From the NCBI GenBank assembly GCA_944989445.1, contig CALYLW010001368.1:25474-89473 (forward strand): a stretch of DNA of 64,000 bases, written 5' to 3'. The DNA is from Ampullaceana balthica. Its lineage: Eukaryota > Mollusca > Gastropoda > Lymnaeidae. Below the pieces are notes generated by a model. It ran no database searches. It saw only the letters and a list, made by a program, of their open reading frames with translations, and was not told the DNA's origin. The position numbers were made by a program, and so were the translations under genes. Shown here piece by piece: positions 1-10,764 of the stretch. Each line of letters begins with the position of its first letter. Within the stretch, counting starts at the first letter, position 1.

Positions 1-270
1 TATATCCAGAAGATTTTTGCATCCTATGCTTCATGCCTAGTCTTGCATTTTTATTAGAGTTTTGGATGTTGATATTGTGCTAATTTTCCTGTTTTGTTCA
101 GGCAACCCATTTCACAAACGACAGACAGGAAGAAGGAGGCTTTGTATGTGTTTATTCTTGGATATGGAACAAGAAAGGAAAGTGTTTTTATCCCTAATGT
201 CTATCTGAGTGTTACACTTAATTATTGTTGTGTTGTATTTCCAACTAGATATGACGAGCTGTTATTATAT
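1..270 (-). mobile_element. LINE-A 3' end fragment
   Basis: This stretch is a diverged copy of the non-LTR retrotransposon 3' region at 50889-51590 (same orientation). Both share the sequence around AGGCAACCCATT, the GGAAGAAGGA stretch and the TTGTATGTGTTT block in the same order. It would encode the last part of a reverse transcriptase on the minus strand, but the frame is broken. It is cut by the window edge, so the 3' tail is incomplete. Similarity fades near position 270. Confidence 0.6.
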
Positions 271-365
271 TCATGAATGTGATGTTTCCTCCGACTTAGA
301 TAATTTTTGTTTATAAAAATTAGTTATAAAATTATCATTAAAAAAAATATATACATAGGGCCTAC

Positions 366-599
366 TTCTTTCTCAGGCACATCTGTGATGGGCTCACACC
401 ATTTAGGATCACTGCAAGGACATTCAGTTTTGGCTGATGTGTTGTCCAAGGACACTTTGGTCCCTTCACTGGGTGATGTTAATCTTGAAATTTGATTTTT
501 CAAACCTTTTGAAGCAGGAGCAGTGTAGACATTTGATCCAGCAAAAAACACAATGATGAGGATGAATGTACCACAAGAATGTCTCAAGTACATTTTCAA
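366..599 (-). CDS. First exon of a di-N-acetylchitobiase-like secreted protein (partial)
   Basis: Minus-strand exon starting at the ATG at 599. Residues 1-27 look like a signal peptide: a basic start (MKMYLRHS) then a hydrophobic core (FILIIVFFAG), followed by a polar linker. The last part reads CPCSDPKWCEPITDVPEKE. A CPC...C.P. motif just after the signal peptide is typical of the N terminus of lysosomal di-N-acetylchitobiase (glycosyl hydrolase family 18), which removes GlcNAc from the reducing end of chitobiose cores. The exon ends at 366 with a GTAGGC donor; the frame beyond is intronic. The remaining exons, including the catalytic TIM barrel, would lie left of the window. Identification rests on this short motif only, and another secreted Cys-containing protein is possible. 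Confidence 0.55.
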
Positions 600-725
600 A
601 AAATGTCTAAAGAGAGAATTAATACAGAGTCAATCAGTGTGCTATGATAAGCTTAAGTTAATTTTTTTTCCTTTCAGAATGAGAATGCAATTTTTTGCAG
701 GAATTTTAAAATGTAGATAAATAAT

Positions 726-1110
726 AAATAAATTGATTATTTATATAGCGCTGTATCCCAGTAAGGAACTGGGCTCACAGCGCTTTACATGAAAGAAATA
801 ACATACCTATAAGTATTAAATTAACTTTCATATCACAACAAACACAAAAAAATTACAGTACATTATACATAAGCTACGTTTATCATTTGCAAGAAATGTT
901 GTTTCATCAATTTTGAAAATAAATTTTGAAAAGATGTGTCTTAAGTGCAGTCTTGAAGGACTTGGTTGTTTGAATACTACGTATGTGTAATGGTAGAGAA
1001 TTCCATTGTTTGGCTGCACAAAAAAAGAACGACCTTTCACCAAATGTTTTGGTGCGTGTTGTTGGAACAGAGAGAACGCGTGTGTCTGCAGAAGATGTAT
1101 GCAGTGTCAA
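726..1110 (-). mobile_element. CR1/L2-type LINE, 3' end with RT C-terminus
   Basis: The minus strand translates to a short open frame with KTFGERSFFF, AAKQWNSLPLHIRS and FKTALKTHLF in order. This is the hallmark end of CR1/L2-like reverse transcriptase ORFs. It is followed by a tail containing GCGCTTTGAGCCC-type sequence that ends in TATATAAATAATCAATT and short AT repeats. Everything upstream is missing, so this is a 5'-truncated dead copy. A tail-only relative lies at 4100-4162. Confidence 0.75.
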
Positions 1111-1503
1111 TAATCACATGTCAAATATTGTTAATGTTTGTGGATCACAGTAAATGAGTGCCAGTGATTATTGATACTGAAAGTCTGGATGCAACTGTGA
1201 CGTTCTTGACAGCTTACTGAAAGGGCGATCAGTATACTATATTTTTAGTATACAGACTAATTTCTGGCAGACTATACTAAACAAATTTCCTTCTTTTATG
1301 AATCTTTCAATTATTTTATAGGCATAATTATATTTATATGAATATAATTAACTCATATAATCTTAAGCATTTGACTTTAGCACACCAACTTAAGTCTTTG
1401 ACTTTGGTCTCAGCCTTATATTAAAACAGAGCTAAAACTAAAAGTTAATATATATTAATATCAAATATTACCTGCCTATTCATATATAATAAATTTAATA
1501 ATA

Positions 1504-2125
1504 CAGTCAGACCTCGCTAAGTCCAACTCAAAGGGACCTGAAAAAAAATAATTGACTTACAGAGTTTTTGAGTAAGGGAAAATGGTGTAATAGGCGCAGA
1601 TTAATAAAGAACAATGTTGATATTTAGGGGGAAAAGGGGCGTGGAACAGCCATAGCTGAGAGAAGGCTTGACAGGAAGGAGAGGTGGTTTCTGATGTTTC
1701 ATATAAAAGGAAGCCAACTTAGCTTTGACATACCAACACCACTTAAAAAGCACACTTTACTCCCTCCACAGAGGGATGGGGGGGGGAGTAAGAATTTTCC
1801 TTTTAAAAAGAGTCATAGCATGCAGCAAAGGGACGCAAAATAGACATCCTACTTGCAAGGGTCGCTTAATCCCTTGTGGAATGCATTAAGATAAGAATTT
1901 GCGTCCGTTAACATGGCTCTATGGAACACATGTTCTGATATGTCGCCCCAGAATAATAACCCAAACGCCTTGGAAAATTTGACTAATAGAGTTGGAAGAA
2001 CAAAGTCTTTGAGTTAAGGAGATCTAAAATACATTAGTCTTATGGAATTAGGCAGGGACCTAACAATTAATTGGATATAGGGAGGTTTTCGACTTAGGGC
2101 AGTTGGACTTAGCGAGGTCCGACTG
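1504..2125. mobile_element. Tc1/mariner (Tigger/pogo-like) MITE with TA target duplication
   Basis: The element starts CAGTCAGACCTCGCTAAGTC and ends with the near-perfect inverse GACTTAGCGAGGTCCGACTG. It is flanked by TA on both sides (1502-1503 and 2126-2127). About 620 bp, no transposase frame inside. CAGT ends plus a TA duplication fit the pogo/Tigger branch of Tc1/mariner. Two more elements of similar style, with different TIR sequence, lie at 44445-45330 and 52304-54048. Confidence 0.85.
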
Positions 2126-2127
2126 TA

Positions 2128-3830
2128 ATAAATTAACATTTATTTTCGATCACTATCATAATCTGATTAGCCTTTGCTAATAATAATAAATGATGTAATG
2201 AATGTAAATGAACGCTTATTCTTAACTTATACTAATAAAACAAGAATGAGCCTAGCAGTAAATTCAGTAATCAGTAAATATAAATAGGGCTAGGGCATAG
2301 GTGTCCTAAAACTAAGTTTAAAAAATTTAAGGATTTCATAAATTAAGTAAAGGTCAGCGAAGAGTGAGACTCGGGTTTGTGTTAGTGTGTTGGCTTTGGA
2401 CCTTCGCCTTTGCCTTCGGCATTTCCATGCACGTAAATTATAATTAATTAGGCCTACAAGTATTAATTAAATAATATTTAGTAGTAGTTTTCATGAGTAG
2501 GACTAGTTAAGACAGTTAAAGTCTAGTAGTCATTATTAGTTATTATTATTAGTATGTAATATGCAAAGTAAACATTATTAGTAAACAAAAATTAGTTAAA
2601 GGTATGTGTAACTTAAGTTGTAGTAGTAGTAGTCTTAGTAGAACTTAGTAGTAGTATTAATTTTAAGTTAAGTAAATAGTAAAGTAAAGTCACTTCAGTA
2701 TCAGTAGTAGAAAAAGTACAGTAGAGTAGTAGTACAGTACATTGAGTTAATTGACGCTAATTGACAGTCATTGAGTATTGGCAATGATAGTAGTAGTAGT
2801 AGTATGGTTAAGTACAGACATTGATTCATTGGCTCATCATTGACAGAGTCAAAGACAGTGAGTCAGAGTCAGAGGGATTGCATCGAATGTTTACAATTAT
2901 AATTCTAAGCCAACTCACAATTGAAATTAAACCATTTACTAAAAAGTACAAATCGTTACATATTATAATTGAATGTGCGGAACTTCACCTAAAAATATTT
3001 AAGTTTAAGGATTGTTTGGTCAGGAATTTAAAATGGTTACGATTTATCGAATGAACTGTTTGTTGTTAATATACAAATGGAAAGTGAAAAGTTTAACGGT
3101 ATCACATGACTGGTCACATGACTTATCACAAGATCTTATTTTTATTTTTAATTCTGTTTTGGTTTTCAAATTATAAACTCAAAAATACTTTTTACTGGCG
3201 TAAAAATTATTTTAAAAATAAACAATATTTAAAGGAGGGAGTTTCTGAAAAGCTCTTTTAACTCCAGACAATCACCCCCCACTCCAATTTAAAAAAAAAT
3301 TTACATTAGACTATTAGAGGAACAATGGGGAGAATTATATAAAAAGATATTAACACTGAATAACATTGTATTATTTTAAAAAATCAACTTTTTTCAGCTA
3401 AAAATCCCTAAAATTAAAATTTTAACATTTATAATTATATTTAAACCTTCCTTTACATTCACTAAATTCGTTTTAAAACAAACTCTCCGGTGGATACTTT
3501 TTTTTTGGTGGGAGTGGGGTGGGGTCGGGACTTTATTTTGTGACACCAGCCCCCTTTCAACTACAACTTTATCATGATATAAATGTCATTATTTCAGAAA
3601 AAGGAATAATGTAGTGTATAATTTTTATTTATAAAAAAAACTTTGTGCTTATTTAAATTCTCAAAGTATTTGAGGTAGGTATTCCCCCATCTCCTTCTTG
3701 CTAACACTAACACCCATGGTCCTCCTTCTACATATGTGATAGAAATGATGGTATAGAACAAGGGTAGCCAGACCTGTAGTAACTGAGAACCTTTAAATTT
3801 ATTTTGTAAATATGTCACAACCAATGCTCC
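2128..3830. other. Non-coding AT-rich DNA with TAG-rich tracts
   Basis: No supported gene. From about 2480 to 2820 the plus strand is rich in AGTAGTAGT and AGTTAAGT runs, a degenerate trinucleotide-rich tract. The frames at 2821-3054 and on the minus strand at 3594-3824 have no recognisable family, motif or splice context. I regard them as chance. Confidence 0.5.
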
Positions 3831-4020
3831 ATTTAAGCTGCGTGGCTACGCGGCCGAGTAGACATCTGACCAACACCGCGTAGGCCCGCGTAGCAGTCAA
3901 GAAGTACTGCATAGCAAATTTCAATACGTAAAATGAAATATCTGTGTTTGTGGGATATCAAAGTTTGCGCAAAAAAATGGATGCTGTGCAGCTTTGGGCA
4001 TAAGTTTGTTTATTTTTGTT
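3826..4020 (+). repeat. Dispersed repeat related to 56488-56640
   Basis: The segment from ATGCTCCATTTAAGC through the stretch containing AAAAATGGATGCTGTG and ATAAGTTTGTTT matches, with many substitutions, 56488-56640 (ATGTTCCCCTTAAGCGG ... AAAAATGGATGCTGTG ... CAAGTTTTTTT). Both are plus-oriented. No coding sense was found, and family and ends are not resolved. Confidence 0.5.
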
Positions 4021-4099
4021 GTTTTTTTTTCACATGGAACAACGAATCTTAAGGGAACATAAGTCACGACCCCACTCGCAATGAAAAATTCCTTTTGTG

Positions 4100-4162
4100 A
4101 TTTAATAATAATAATAAATTGATAATTTATATAGTATAGCGCTGTATCCCAGTAAGGAACTG
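4100..4162 (-). mobile_element. CR1/L2-type LINE tail only
   Basis: Contains AATAATAATAAATTGAT, TATATAG and CGCTGTATCCCAGTAAGG, matching the 3' tail of the LINE copy at 726-1110. This is a very short 5'-truncated insertion. Confidence 0.6.
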
Positions 4163-4324
4163 TTTTTGTTTTTGTTTATAAATGGGTAAAAAAATAATTG
4201 TTGAAAACAGGAATTTATTCCAATGCACTAAAAAAGGACAAGTTATGTTTTCTAAAAAAATAATATCGTGGGCGCAATGGCGCAATGTCAGTATACTCTC
4301 AATGAAGTTTAGATTTTATATCAT

Positions 4325-4770
4325 TACTAGACGCCCCGCGGCGTAGCATACGCCGCAGACTTGCTCATGGAGAGTTCTTTTACCCCTTTAATGCACCTTT
4401 TTAGGGCGCCAACGGCGCCGACCTTTTTCAAAAGCCCAACTAACTTGTCCTTGTTTGATCAATTACGAAATATTAAACTTTCTGAAATGCACACAAAGTA
4501 TTTTATAATAGGGGTTTGTTTTTTGATGTTATAATTAACCATCATCAAATCCTCTTTTTACAGTGTTCCCTTTTTACAAAATTAAAATATCAGCGAAAAC
4601 AATGACGTCATATATTTTATTTTTTTTACAGCGCATATTTAATTTGCACACCTTTTGATGCATTGGTGCAGTTATTTGGTGCGCTGCTTTCTAAAATTAG
4701 TATCTGTTGAACATACTTGCAGCTTGTCTCGCAGGGTCCGACCACGAAGAGAATTATATATATAGATACT
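4325..4770 (+). repeat. Dispersed repeat R1 (GACGCCCCGCGGCGTAGC family), copy 1
   Basis: Begins near GACGCCCCGCGGCGTAGC and ends CGACCACGAAGAGAATT followed by an ATATATATAGAT tail. A closely similar copy lies at 38624-39046 in the same orientation, with only scattered substitutions and short indels. A more diverged relative lies at 42540-43075. There is no coding frame. The simple TATATA tail suggests copying by a retroposon-like process, but no terminal repeats or target duplication could be fixed. Confidence 0.65.
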
Positions 4771-5269
4771 TTATATAAAGTTTAGATGAGTAAAGTTACA
4801 TGATGTCTTAGCATCTAGCAGAGTATGGCGACATATAAACATCATAGAGAATATAGTGACACGTGATCTAAACTTCACAAAGAGTTTACTAACATGGGTT
4901 ATCTCCAATTTAAGTCCGAATTTAATAGCGCTAATAGGCAGGAGATTATACAGCGATTCATTCAAGGTCATATGGGAATGTGATACAAACATGTGCGTCG
5001 CTAGGAATTTTTCCAGGGGGGGGGGCAAAAAACACCACTTTTTTATTTTAACTGACAATGCCAAACTGGTACAATTTTCAATTAAATTCAAGTTCAGTAT
5101 AAAATAAGGGTCGAAAAAAGCCTTAGAAATTAATAAGTGACATACAAATTAGTGCTGTAATAGCTAAAATACAGCATTTATTAATGCATTTAATAAATTA
5201 AAATTTAAGTTCTCACGAGAAAATTGAATTTTGCTGTGAAATAATATACGTGTAGAAACTGCAGGATTA

Positions 5270-7265
5270 CCAAGGATGGATATCAGAAATATTTTTACAG
5301 GCTAAAAAAAAATCGAAAAGTAGACCAATCGCTTGATTCCGAAATGCCGTTATTAGAAGATTTTGGGGCGTCTGCAGCATCTGACTTATCATTGGCATTG
5401 AGGACATCAGTACACGTTCAACAGTCGGACACAACCGAAGCAACTGTTTCTAATTTGATTGTCGCTGACACTTATTAATTTCCTAAATTAGATATTGGAA
5501 GGTATGTCTGGACATACGACCTTTCAAATAAGTTGAAATTGCAGCTGATTCGTGATTGTTGGACCCTTGATTAAAAATATGATTTTAGAGCTGACAGTGA
5601 AGGAAACAGAGTTTTAAGTTTTTAGATATGCATGGTTATCAGACTATTCACCGTGGCTTGTATACTCGCAAATGTTAATAGGTGCCTTTTGCAATTATTG
5701 CGTGTTGATTCTGCAAAAAGTAATTCTATGAGTTCAGTGGGTGTTTGTCATCAAACCATGTACAAAATATAAAGATTTCAACGAAGATGCACGTAGCAAC
5801 CTTCAAAGCACATTATGGAACAAAGGCTCTCATGAAGATGCAAGCAATTTTATTTGCTTTATTGGAAGCCAAAGCAGTTTCTATAGATGAGCAGTTGGAC
5901 TCATCATTTAGAAGACAAATTTAAATCAAGAAAATCGCAACAAACTGGGTCCCATCATTTCTACAATCCTATTTTGCTGCATGCATGTTTTAGCACTTCG
6001 TGGAACAAAATCAAATTCTGGTAATTTGTATGAACTGTTAGAGTTTCGTGTAGAATCTGCAGATGAAGTTCTTGGTAATCGCTTATCAATTGGTTCTTGT
6101 AGCACTGAGTATGGTTCGCCGACAAAACGGCCCCGGACAAAACGGCCCCGACAATTGGGCTCCGATATAACGGCCCCGACAAAACGGCCCTGGACTAATA
6201 GATGGACTAATAATAAAATTAACAATCAAATATAATCGTATTTTTACTCACCTATTCAGTGTCAGGTTTAGATAACAATAAACAATAATAATAACACCAC
6301 AAAAGTGAATTTAAAAGCCTTTAGGCGAAATGGTACCAATAACGGTTGTTTGTTGACAAGAAACAATATAATAACATCACAAGAAATAATTTTACAATTT
6401 TACCCCCTTTTTAATGGTAAAAAAGTTGACGAAAGCTTAAAATGCAAAAAAAAACAAAACAAAAAAACAATTTTTGTTAAAAAATGTTAACAATTTGTTG
6501 GGGCCGTTTTGACCGGGGCCGTTATGTCGGGGCCGTTTTGACGGGTAACCGCCGAATGTATCTCAGCAACTACGCAAAACACTATAATCGAAATTTGTGG
6601 GTCTGTCTTGCCTGAAGACATTGTTCGTGAAGCAAATATTTCAGTTGCATTTTATATACTTGCCGACGAGACAAATGACATTTCAGGCATTGAGCAGATG
6701 TCACTTGGTGTTAGATTTGTAAAAGAACAAAATGGGAAAATGATGGTCACAGAAGAATTCATGGGATATATTCCAATTGTCAATACAACAGCTGAAGGTT
6801 TAACCAACACCATCATTACTAATTCATTATAATTTTGATTAAATATGACAAAGTTTGTTGGTCAAGGATAATACGGATGTTCTATAATGGTAGGTAAAGA
6901 AGGAGGAGTCCAAGCAATATTTCGAAAAAAAATACCCAAAAGCAGCATTTGTACATTTCAGCTCATATAAACTAAATCTTGTTGTGAACGATTTAAAAAA
7001 TGTAAATGTTGTACGAAACACAATAGGACCAATTAAGTCAATTATAGTGTTTTTCCGAGAAAGTAATCAGCAAAGAAAACTTATTCTAAATGTTCCTTTG
7101 CTATGTGAAACTAGATGGTCACATAAATATAAAAGCTTGCGGATTTTTGCTGAAAATGTTACAGAAATTGTTAAACAACTGGAATATTTAGAACAATCAA
7201 TAATGTATTCAGTTATACTTGCAGATATAATTCTTTTTATGTTTGATAAATGTAAACTGTCTTCC
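5270..7265 (+). pseudogene. Dead hAT transposase (ZMYM1-like), split by an insertion
   Basis: Pieces of one protein in conserved order but different frames. Around 5484-5640: LDIGRYVWTYDLSNKLK and RADSEGN, the TTF-type/N-terminal part. At 6551-6830: SVLPEDIVREANISV, ILADETNDISGIEQMSLG and GVRFVKEQNGK, where the DxxxDISGxEQ region is the start of the catalytic RNase H fold. At 6960-7230: LNLVVNDLKNV-like, NTIGPIKSI, PLLCETRWSHKYKS and NVTEIVKQLE. These match the zinc-finger MYM-type protein 1-like hAT transposases of invertebrates. Stops and frameshifts occur throughout, and 6112-6555 is a foreign insert. Confidence 0.75.
6112..6555. mobile_element. Small inverted-repeat element with repeated ACGGCCCC motifs
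   Basis: The left end carries GACAAAACGGCCCCGGAC repeated with variants, and the right end carries the inverse GGGGCCGTTTTGACC and GGGGCCGTTATGTCGG. Each end therefore holds three or four subterminal copies of AAAACGGCCCCGAC. It interrupts the hAT transposase frame between residues reading ST and YVSATTQN, which gives its approximate borders. No coding capacity; target duplication is not clear. Confidence 0.65.
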
Positions 7266-7380
7266 ATGTAATAATTTTTCAGGAAATTTATTTCAGTTTT
7301 ATTGTAACAACTTTATGACTTTTTTTTTCTCAAATGTAGGGGGGGGGAATGCTCCCCCTTGCCCCCTTCCCTACGCCCAT

Positions 7381-7813
7381 GCACATGTATAGAGATATTT
7401 ACAGTCTTAACCACATGTGTAGAAATGTTTACAACCTTTACCACATGTATAGAAACAATATACAGTCTGAACAGTCTTTATCACATGTGAAAAAATCGAT
7501 CTACAGGATTTACCACATGTGTAGAGAGATCTACAGTCTTTACTAAATGTGTACAGAAATCTACAGCCTTTACCATATGTGTTCAGAGAGCTACAGCCCT
7601 TACCACATGTGTAGAAATATCTACAGTCTTTACAATATCTGTACAGATATCCACAGCCTTTACCAAATGTGTACAGAGATCTACACTCTTTTCCACATGT
7701 GTACTGAGATGTACAGCCTTTACTACATGTGTACAGAAAGCTACAGCCTTTACTACATGTTTTATAAAAAGTCTACAGCCTTTACCACATGTGTAGAAAT
7801 GTTTACAGCCTTT
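7381..7813 (+). repeat. Minisatellite, about 30-bp unit (left part)
   Basis: Tandem copies of a unit around CTACAGCCTTTACCACATGT and GTAGAAATAT, roughly 30 bp, with variants (GTACAGAGAT). The array continues at 13912-14494; the two halves were one array before the GGGGCCGTCC-ended element inserted. The open frames of repeated CTEIYSLYHM-type residues are by-products of the period being a multiple of three. Confidence 0.85.
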
Positions 7814-8365
7814 GGGGCCGTCCATAAATGACGTCACGCGATTTTGGCTGATTTTTAACCCCTTTCCCTTTTCGTCACACGTCGTCACAAAAAGTTAGAC
7901 CCCCTCTAAAAATACGTCACAAAGCTTTGACCCTCCATTATTAAAAAAAATAATTTTAAAAAAACCAACCTTATTTTCTATTTGAAAATAAGTATGTTTG
8001 ATGTCATTTTTATTGTCATTTAAATATTTATTATTTATTTAGTGAAGATCTACATTGTAATATCGTAACTCGCGTGAAGCATTTTTTAAAAACTTTTAAC
8101 CGGCCTTCAGAAAATGAACTGTGTTAGCATCCTTATATTATATTTTATTTTAATACATACAAATTAAACATTGACTATTAATCATCACGGTTAACATCTT
8201 TGTTTAGAAAAAAAATTATTAAAAAATAATATTTTGAAAATGTATTTTTTAAAAATCCCTCAATTGACTGACGAAGAAAGAGGTCGGCAAACATGGGTAA
8301 ATAACCTCATCCGGGGTCAAAAGGGAATTCTTGGGGGTAATGCAGACTCATTTGGGACATATAAC

Positions 8366-8937
8366 CAGGGGCGGATTAAGACTGCACGGGGTCCCTGGCT
8401 GCAATTCAAACTGGGGCCCTATCCAGCCAGTGTACCTTTAGATAAAATGATTGCTAGCAGCTAATATAAGACTGTAACTTGTAAATATTCATCCAAATTG
8501 ATTATTCATGAAAAAACCGAATTCGAAGAAATAACATTTTGCCGGTATCCTAAAATTGAGTGTAAAAGACAATTTATAAAATTAAAAAACACATGAAAAA
8601 AAAATTTCACACCGCAAATCGATCCCACCACCGCTTGCCTTAGTACTTCTCATTCGGCCACGAGACCTCAACTATGGTTGGCAAGTTAAAATATATATAT
8701 AATATTCTTTAATAATTTCTGTTATTGAGCCTATCAAATAAGGTTTTTTGACTGCTAAGACTATCGTGTCGGAAAAGAGATAATTTTAATAGATGAGATT
8801 TTATTAATTTATCATATTTTCAGCAATTCATGTATACATTTGTCCACATTTATTATAAAATATGCTAAGTTTGGGGGCCCTAAATCATCGGGGGCCCCTG
8901 GCTTTAGCCCGTTCAGCCCCCCCTTAATCCGTCATAG
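8366..8937. mobile_element. hAT MITE nested in the 6.1-kb transposon
   Basis: Ends CAGGGGCGGATTAAG and CTTAATCCGTCATAG, with an exact 8-bp duplication CATATAAC at 8358-8365 and 8938-8945. The related element at 26424-28284 keeps the empty site (GGGACATATAACATCC near 26970). Internally it carries GGGGCCC-rich ends. Part of the same family appears at 16390-16455. Confidence 0.88.
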
Positions 8938-9390
8938 CATATAACATCCACTACAATCCACTAGATATATTAAAATACGTCATGAGTACGTGAACGCTTG
9001 GAACATATGCCCATTATTGAACCGGTTCCTTCCAGAAAATGCATATTTAAAAATGTGACAACTATGTAGAATTCTTACCTACATACAATACGAATACACG
9101 TAAATCCACCCTACTTTCATTTATATGGACATGAGTGACAATCTTAATTCACATGACTTGACTGTATCAAGAATCCTTTCTGTGATATTTAAATTAATGC
9201 CTTAAAAACTGAGCTGAGAAGAAAAGTTTTTTGCTTCTCTCGAATTGCTATGTCAAGAATTTGATGCATTCAATAAAGTTAATGAATACTTGAATAATTT
9301 TAAATGGGCTCATTATCATTATATCTAGAATGACCAGGGGCGTTTGACCAAAAACCAATCGATCAATTATATCAAAAAAGTTTATAATAC

Positions 9391-10118
9391 TGTAGAGAAC
9401 CGCGTACGGGCGATTGGGACAGGTTACCCAGGGGACAGGTCTACGGCTATCTCACAGGGATTGTATTTCAACTTTGGGGGCAAGACAGTGGAATAACCCA
9501 AAGTGTCACTGAGATGTACAGGATGGCGGAAATTCACAAGGGGTGGGGGAGTTGTCCTATGAGTGACCCATGGTCTAAGTCGGGGTAGAAACAATATTGT
9601 ATTTCAGCGACCTAAATAACTTAGTGGGAAAGTTTGTAGATTAGCATAAACTAAGTAACTTTTAACCAATCAGAAACTCGTTGGAGACGCGTATGGGGGC
9701 CAGCCAAGAATGTTAGGGTTAAATGCAGGGTAGACAAGTGGTAGGGGTTCACTAAAGACGGTTACGCTAGATGATTGACTGATGACTTCGGACAATGGAA
9801 TTTTAGGGGCGGAGTCTCAGGGGTATTAGAGGGGACGCACTCAGGAGGAGAGGGAAGAGACTGGGGAGGAGAGAGGAGTTGGTAGACTGTAGATGATAGA
9901 CATGGAGAGTAGAATTGACTTAGGACAGTTTGTCTTTACCTATGTGAAGTTAGATTAGAGTATATGTTGGAGTCAATGAATGAAGCAATAAAGTAATCAT
10001 AAGTGTTCATGCAGTCTTGGAGTTTGCTGTTTGATTATGAGAAGACAAGTGTGACTAGTAACTAAGAATGGAGTGAAAGTAGAGTGTTAGGCACACACGA
10101 GGATACAGGTTCTCCACA
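9391..10118 (+). repeat. 5' LTR
   Basis: Starts TGTAGAGAACCGCG and ends GGTTCTCCACA, so the termini form a short imperfect inverted repeat. It is nearly identical to 12507-13242; visible differences include G-run lengths, a CCCCCCC expansion in the other copy and single-base changes. Confidence 0.93.
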
Positions 10119-10119
10119 A

Positions 10120-10138
10120 TGGTGGCAGCGGTGGGATT
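10120..10138 (+). promoter_or_regulatory. Primer binding site, tRNA-Leu type
   Basis: TGGTGGCAGCGGTGGGATT starts one base after the 5' LTR. It matches the complement of the 3' end (with CCA) of animal tRNA-Leu of the AAG/TAG anticodon group, from memory of that tRNA. The position is exactly where minus-strand priming is expected. Confidence 0.8.
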
Positions 10139-10420
10139 GAATCTTGCAGCGCCTCTGAAGAGATGGTAACCGAGAAGAAGTAGCCTTGAACAACATGTAG
10201 TGAATTCGCCAAGTTCACCTACCAGTATGCTGAGTCCTGAAAACAGATTTACAACGATGGAGGCAAAAGATCGATTCAACGTACAGCGGGAACTCTAACT
10301 GGGCAACTTCTATTGCCAATTTTAGAAGTGTACCTGTCAGCGCATGAAACGTTCACATGCGAACAGTCGTCAAAGATTCGGTCAGTTCTAACGGGATCTA
10401 TTTAACAATGAGTGAGTACT

Positions 10421-10764
10421 GATTTTATTGGCTTGCGGCCAGTGACTGATAAAGGGATACATTCTCAAGTCATGGACGCTTACAATTATGACGCACTTCC
10501 AGATTTTTCTGCCTAAACTACAGCTGCTACGTTGGTAAGAAATGTTTTCTCTATTTTCGGGCTCCGCTTTGAGTTGCATCCTGATCAAGGATCAAATTAT
10601 TTAAACCAGTCATGAATCTGTTATACTTCAACCAAGTCATGAATCTCATCTTTTCACCCTGCCGTGAATGGTCAGGCGGAACGTTTAAATTCTGTACGGA
10701 TTAAAATGAGGTCAGCTTTCGATGTAGAAATCAAAAGGACTGGGATGTCCATCTTCTGATGTTA
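10421..10764 (+). pseudogene. Integrase core remnant
   Basis: One frame, with stops, carries DFIGLRPVTDKG, then LHPDQGSNYL and HPAVNGQAERLN. These match the catalytic core of Ty3/gypsy-type integrases: first Asp, second Asp in H-x-D-Q-G, and Glu in the NGQAER block. In-frame TAA after DFSA and TGA after YLNQS, plus a short scrambled gap, make it inactive. Further pieces of the same domain (WDVHLLMLP) occur in another frame near 10742-10770. Confidence 0.75.

Noticed and set aside
5926..6225. Minus-strand frame with repeated GRFVGAV residues
   Set aside because: Produced by repeated ACGGCCCC motifs at the end of the small inverted-repeat element.
7349..7831. Repeated CTEIYSLYHM-like open frames as a possible repeat protein
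   Set aside because: They follow the 30-bp minisatellite period, occur on both strands, and the array is broken by a transposon.
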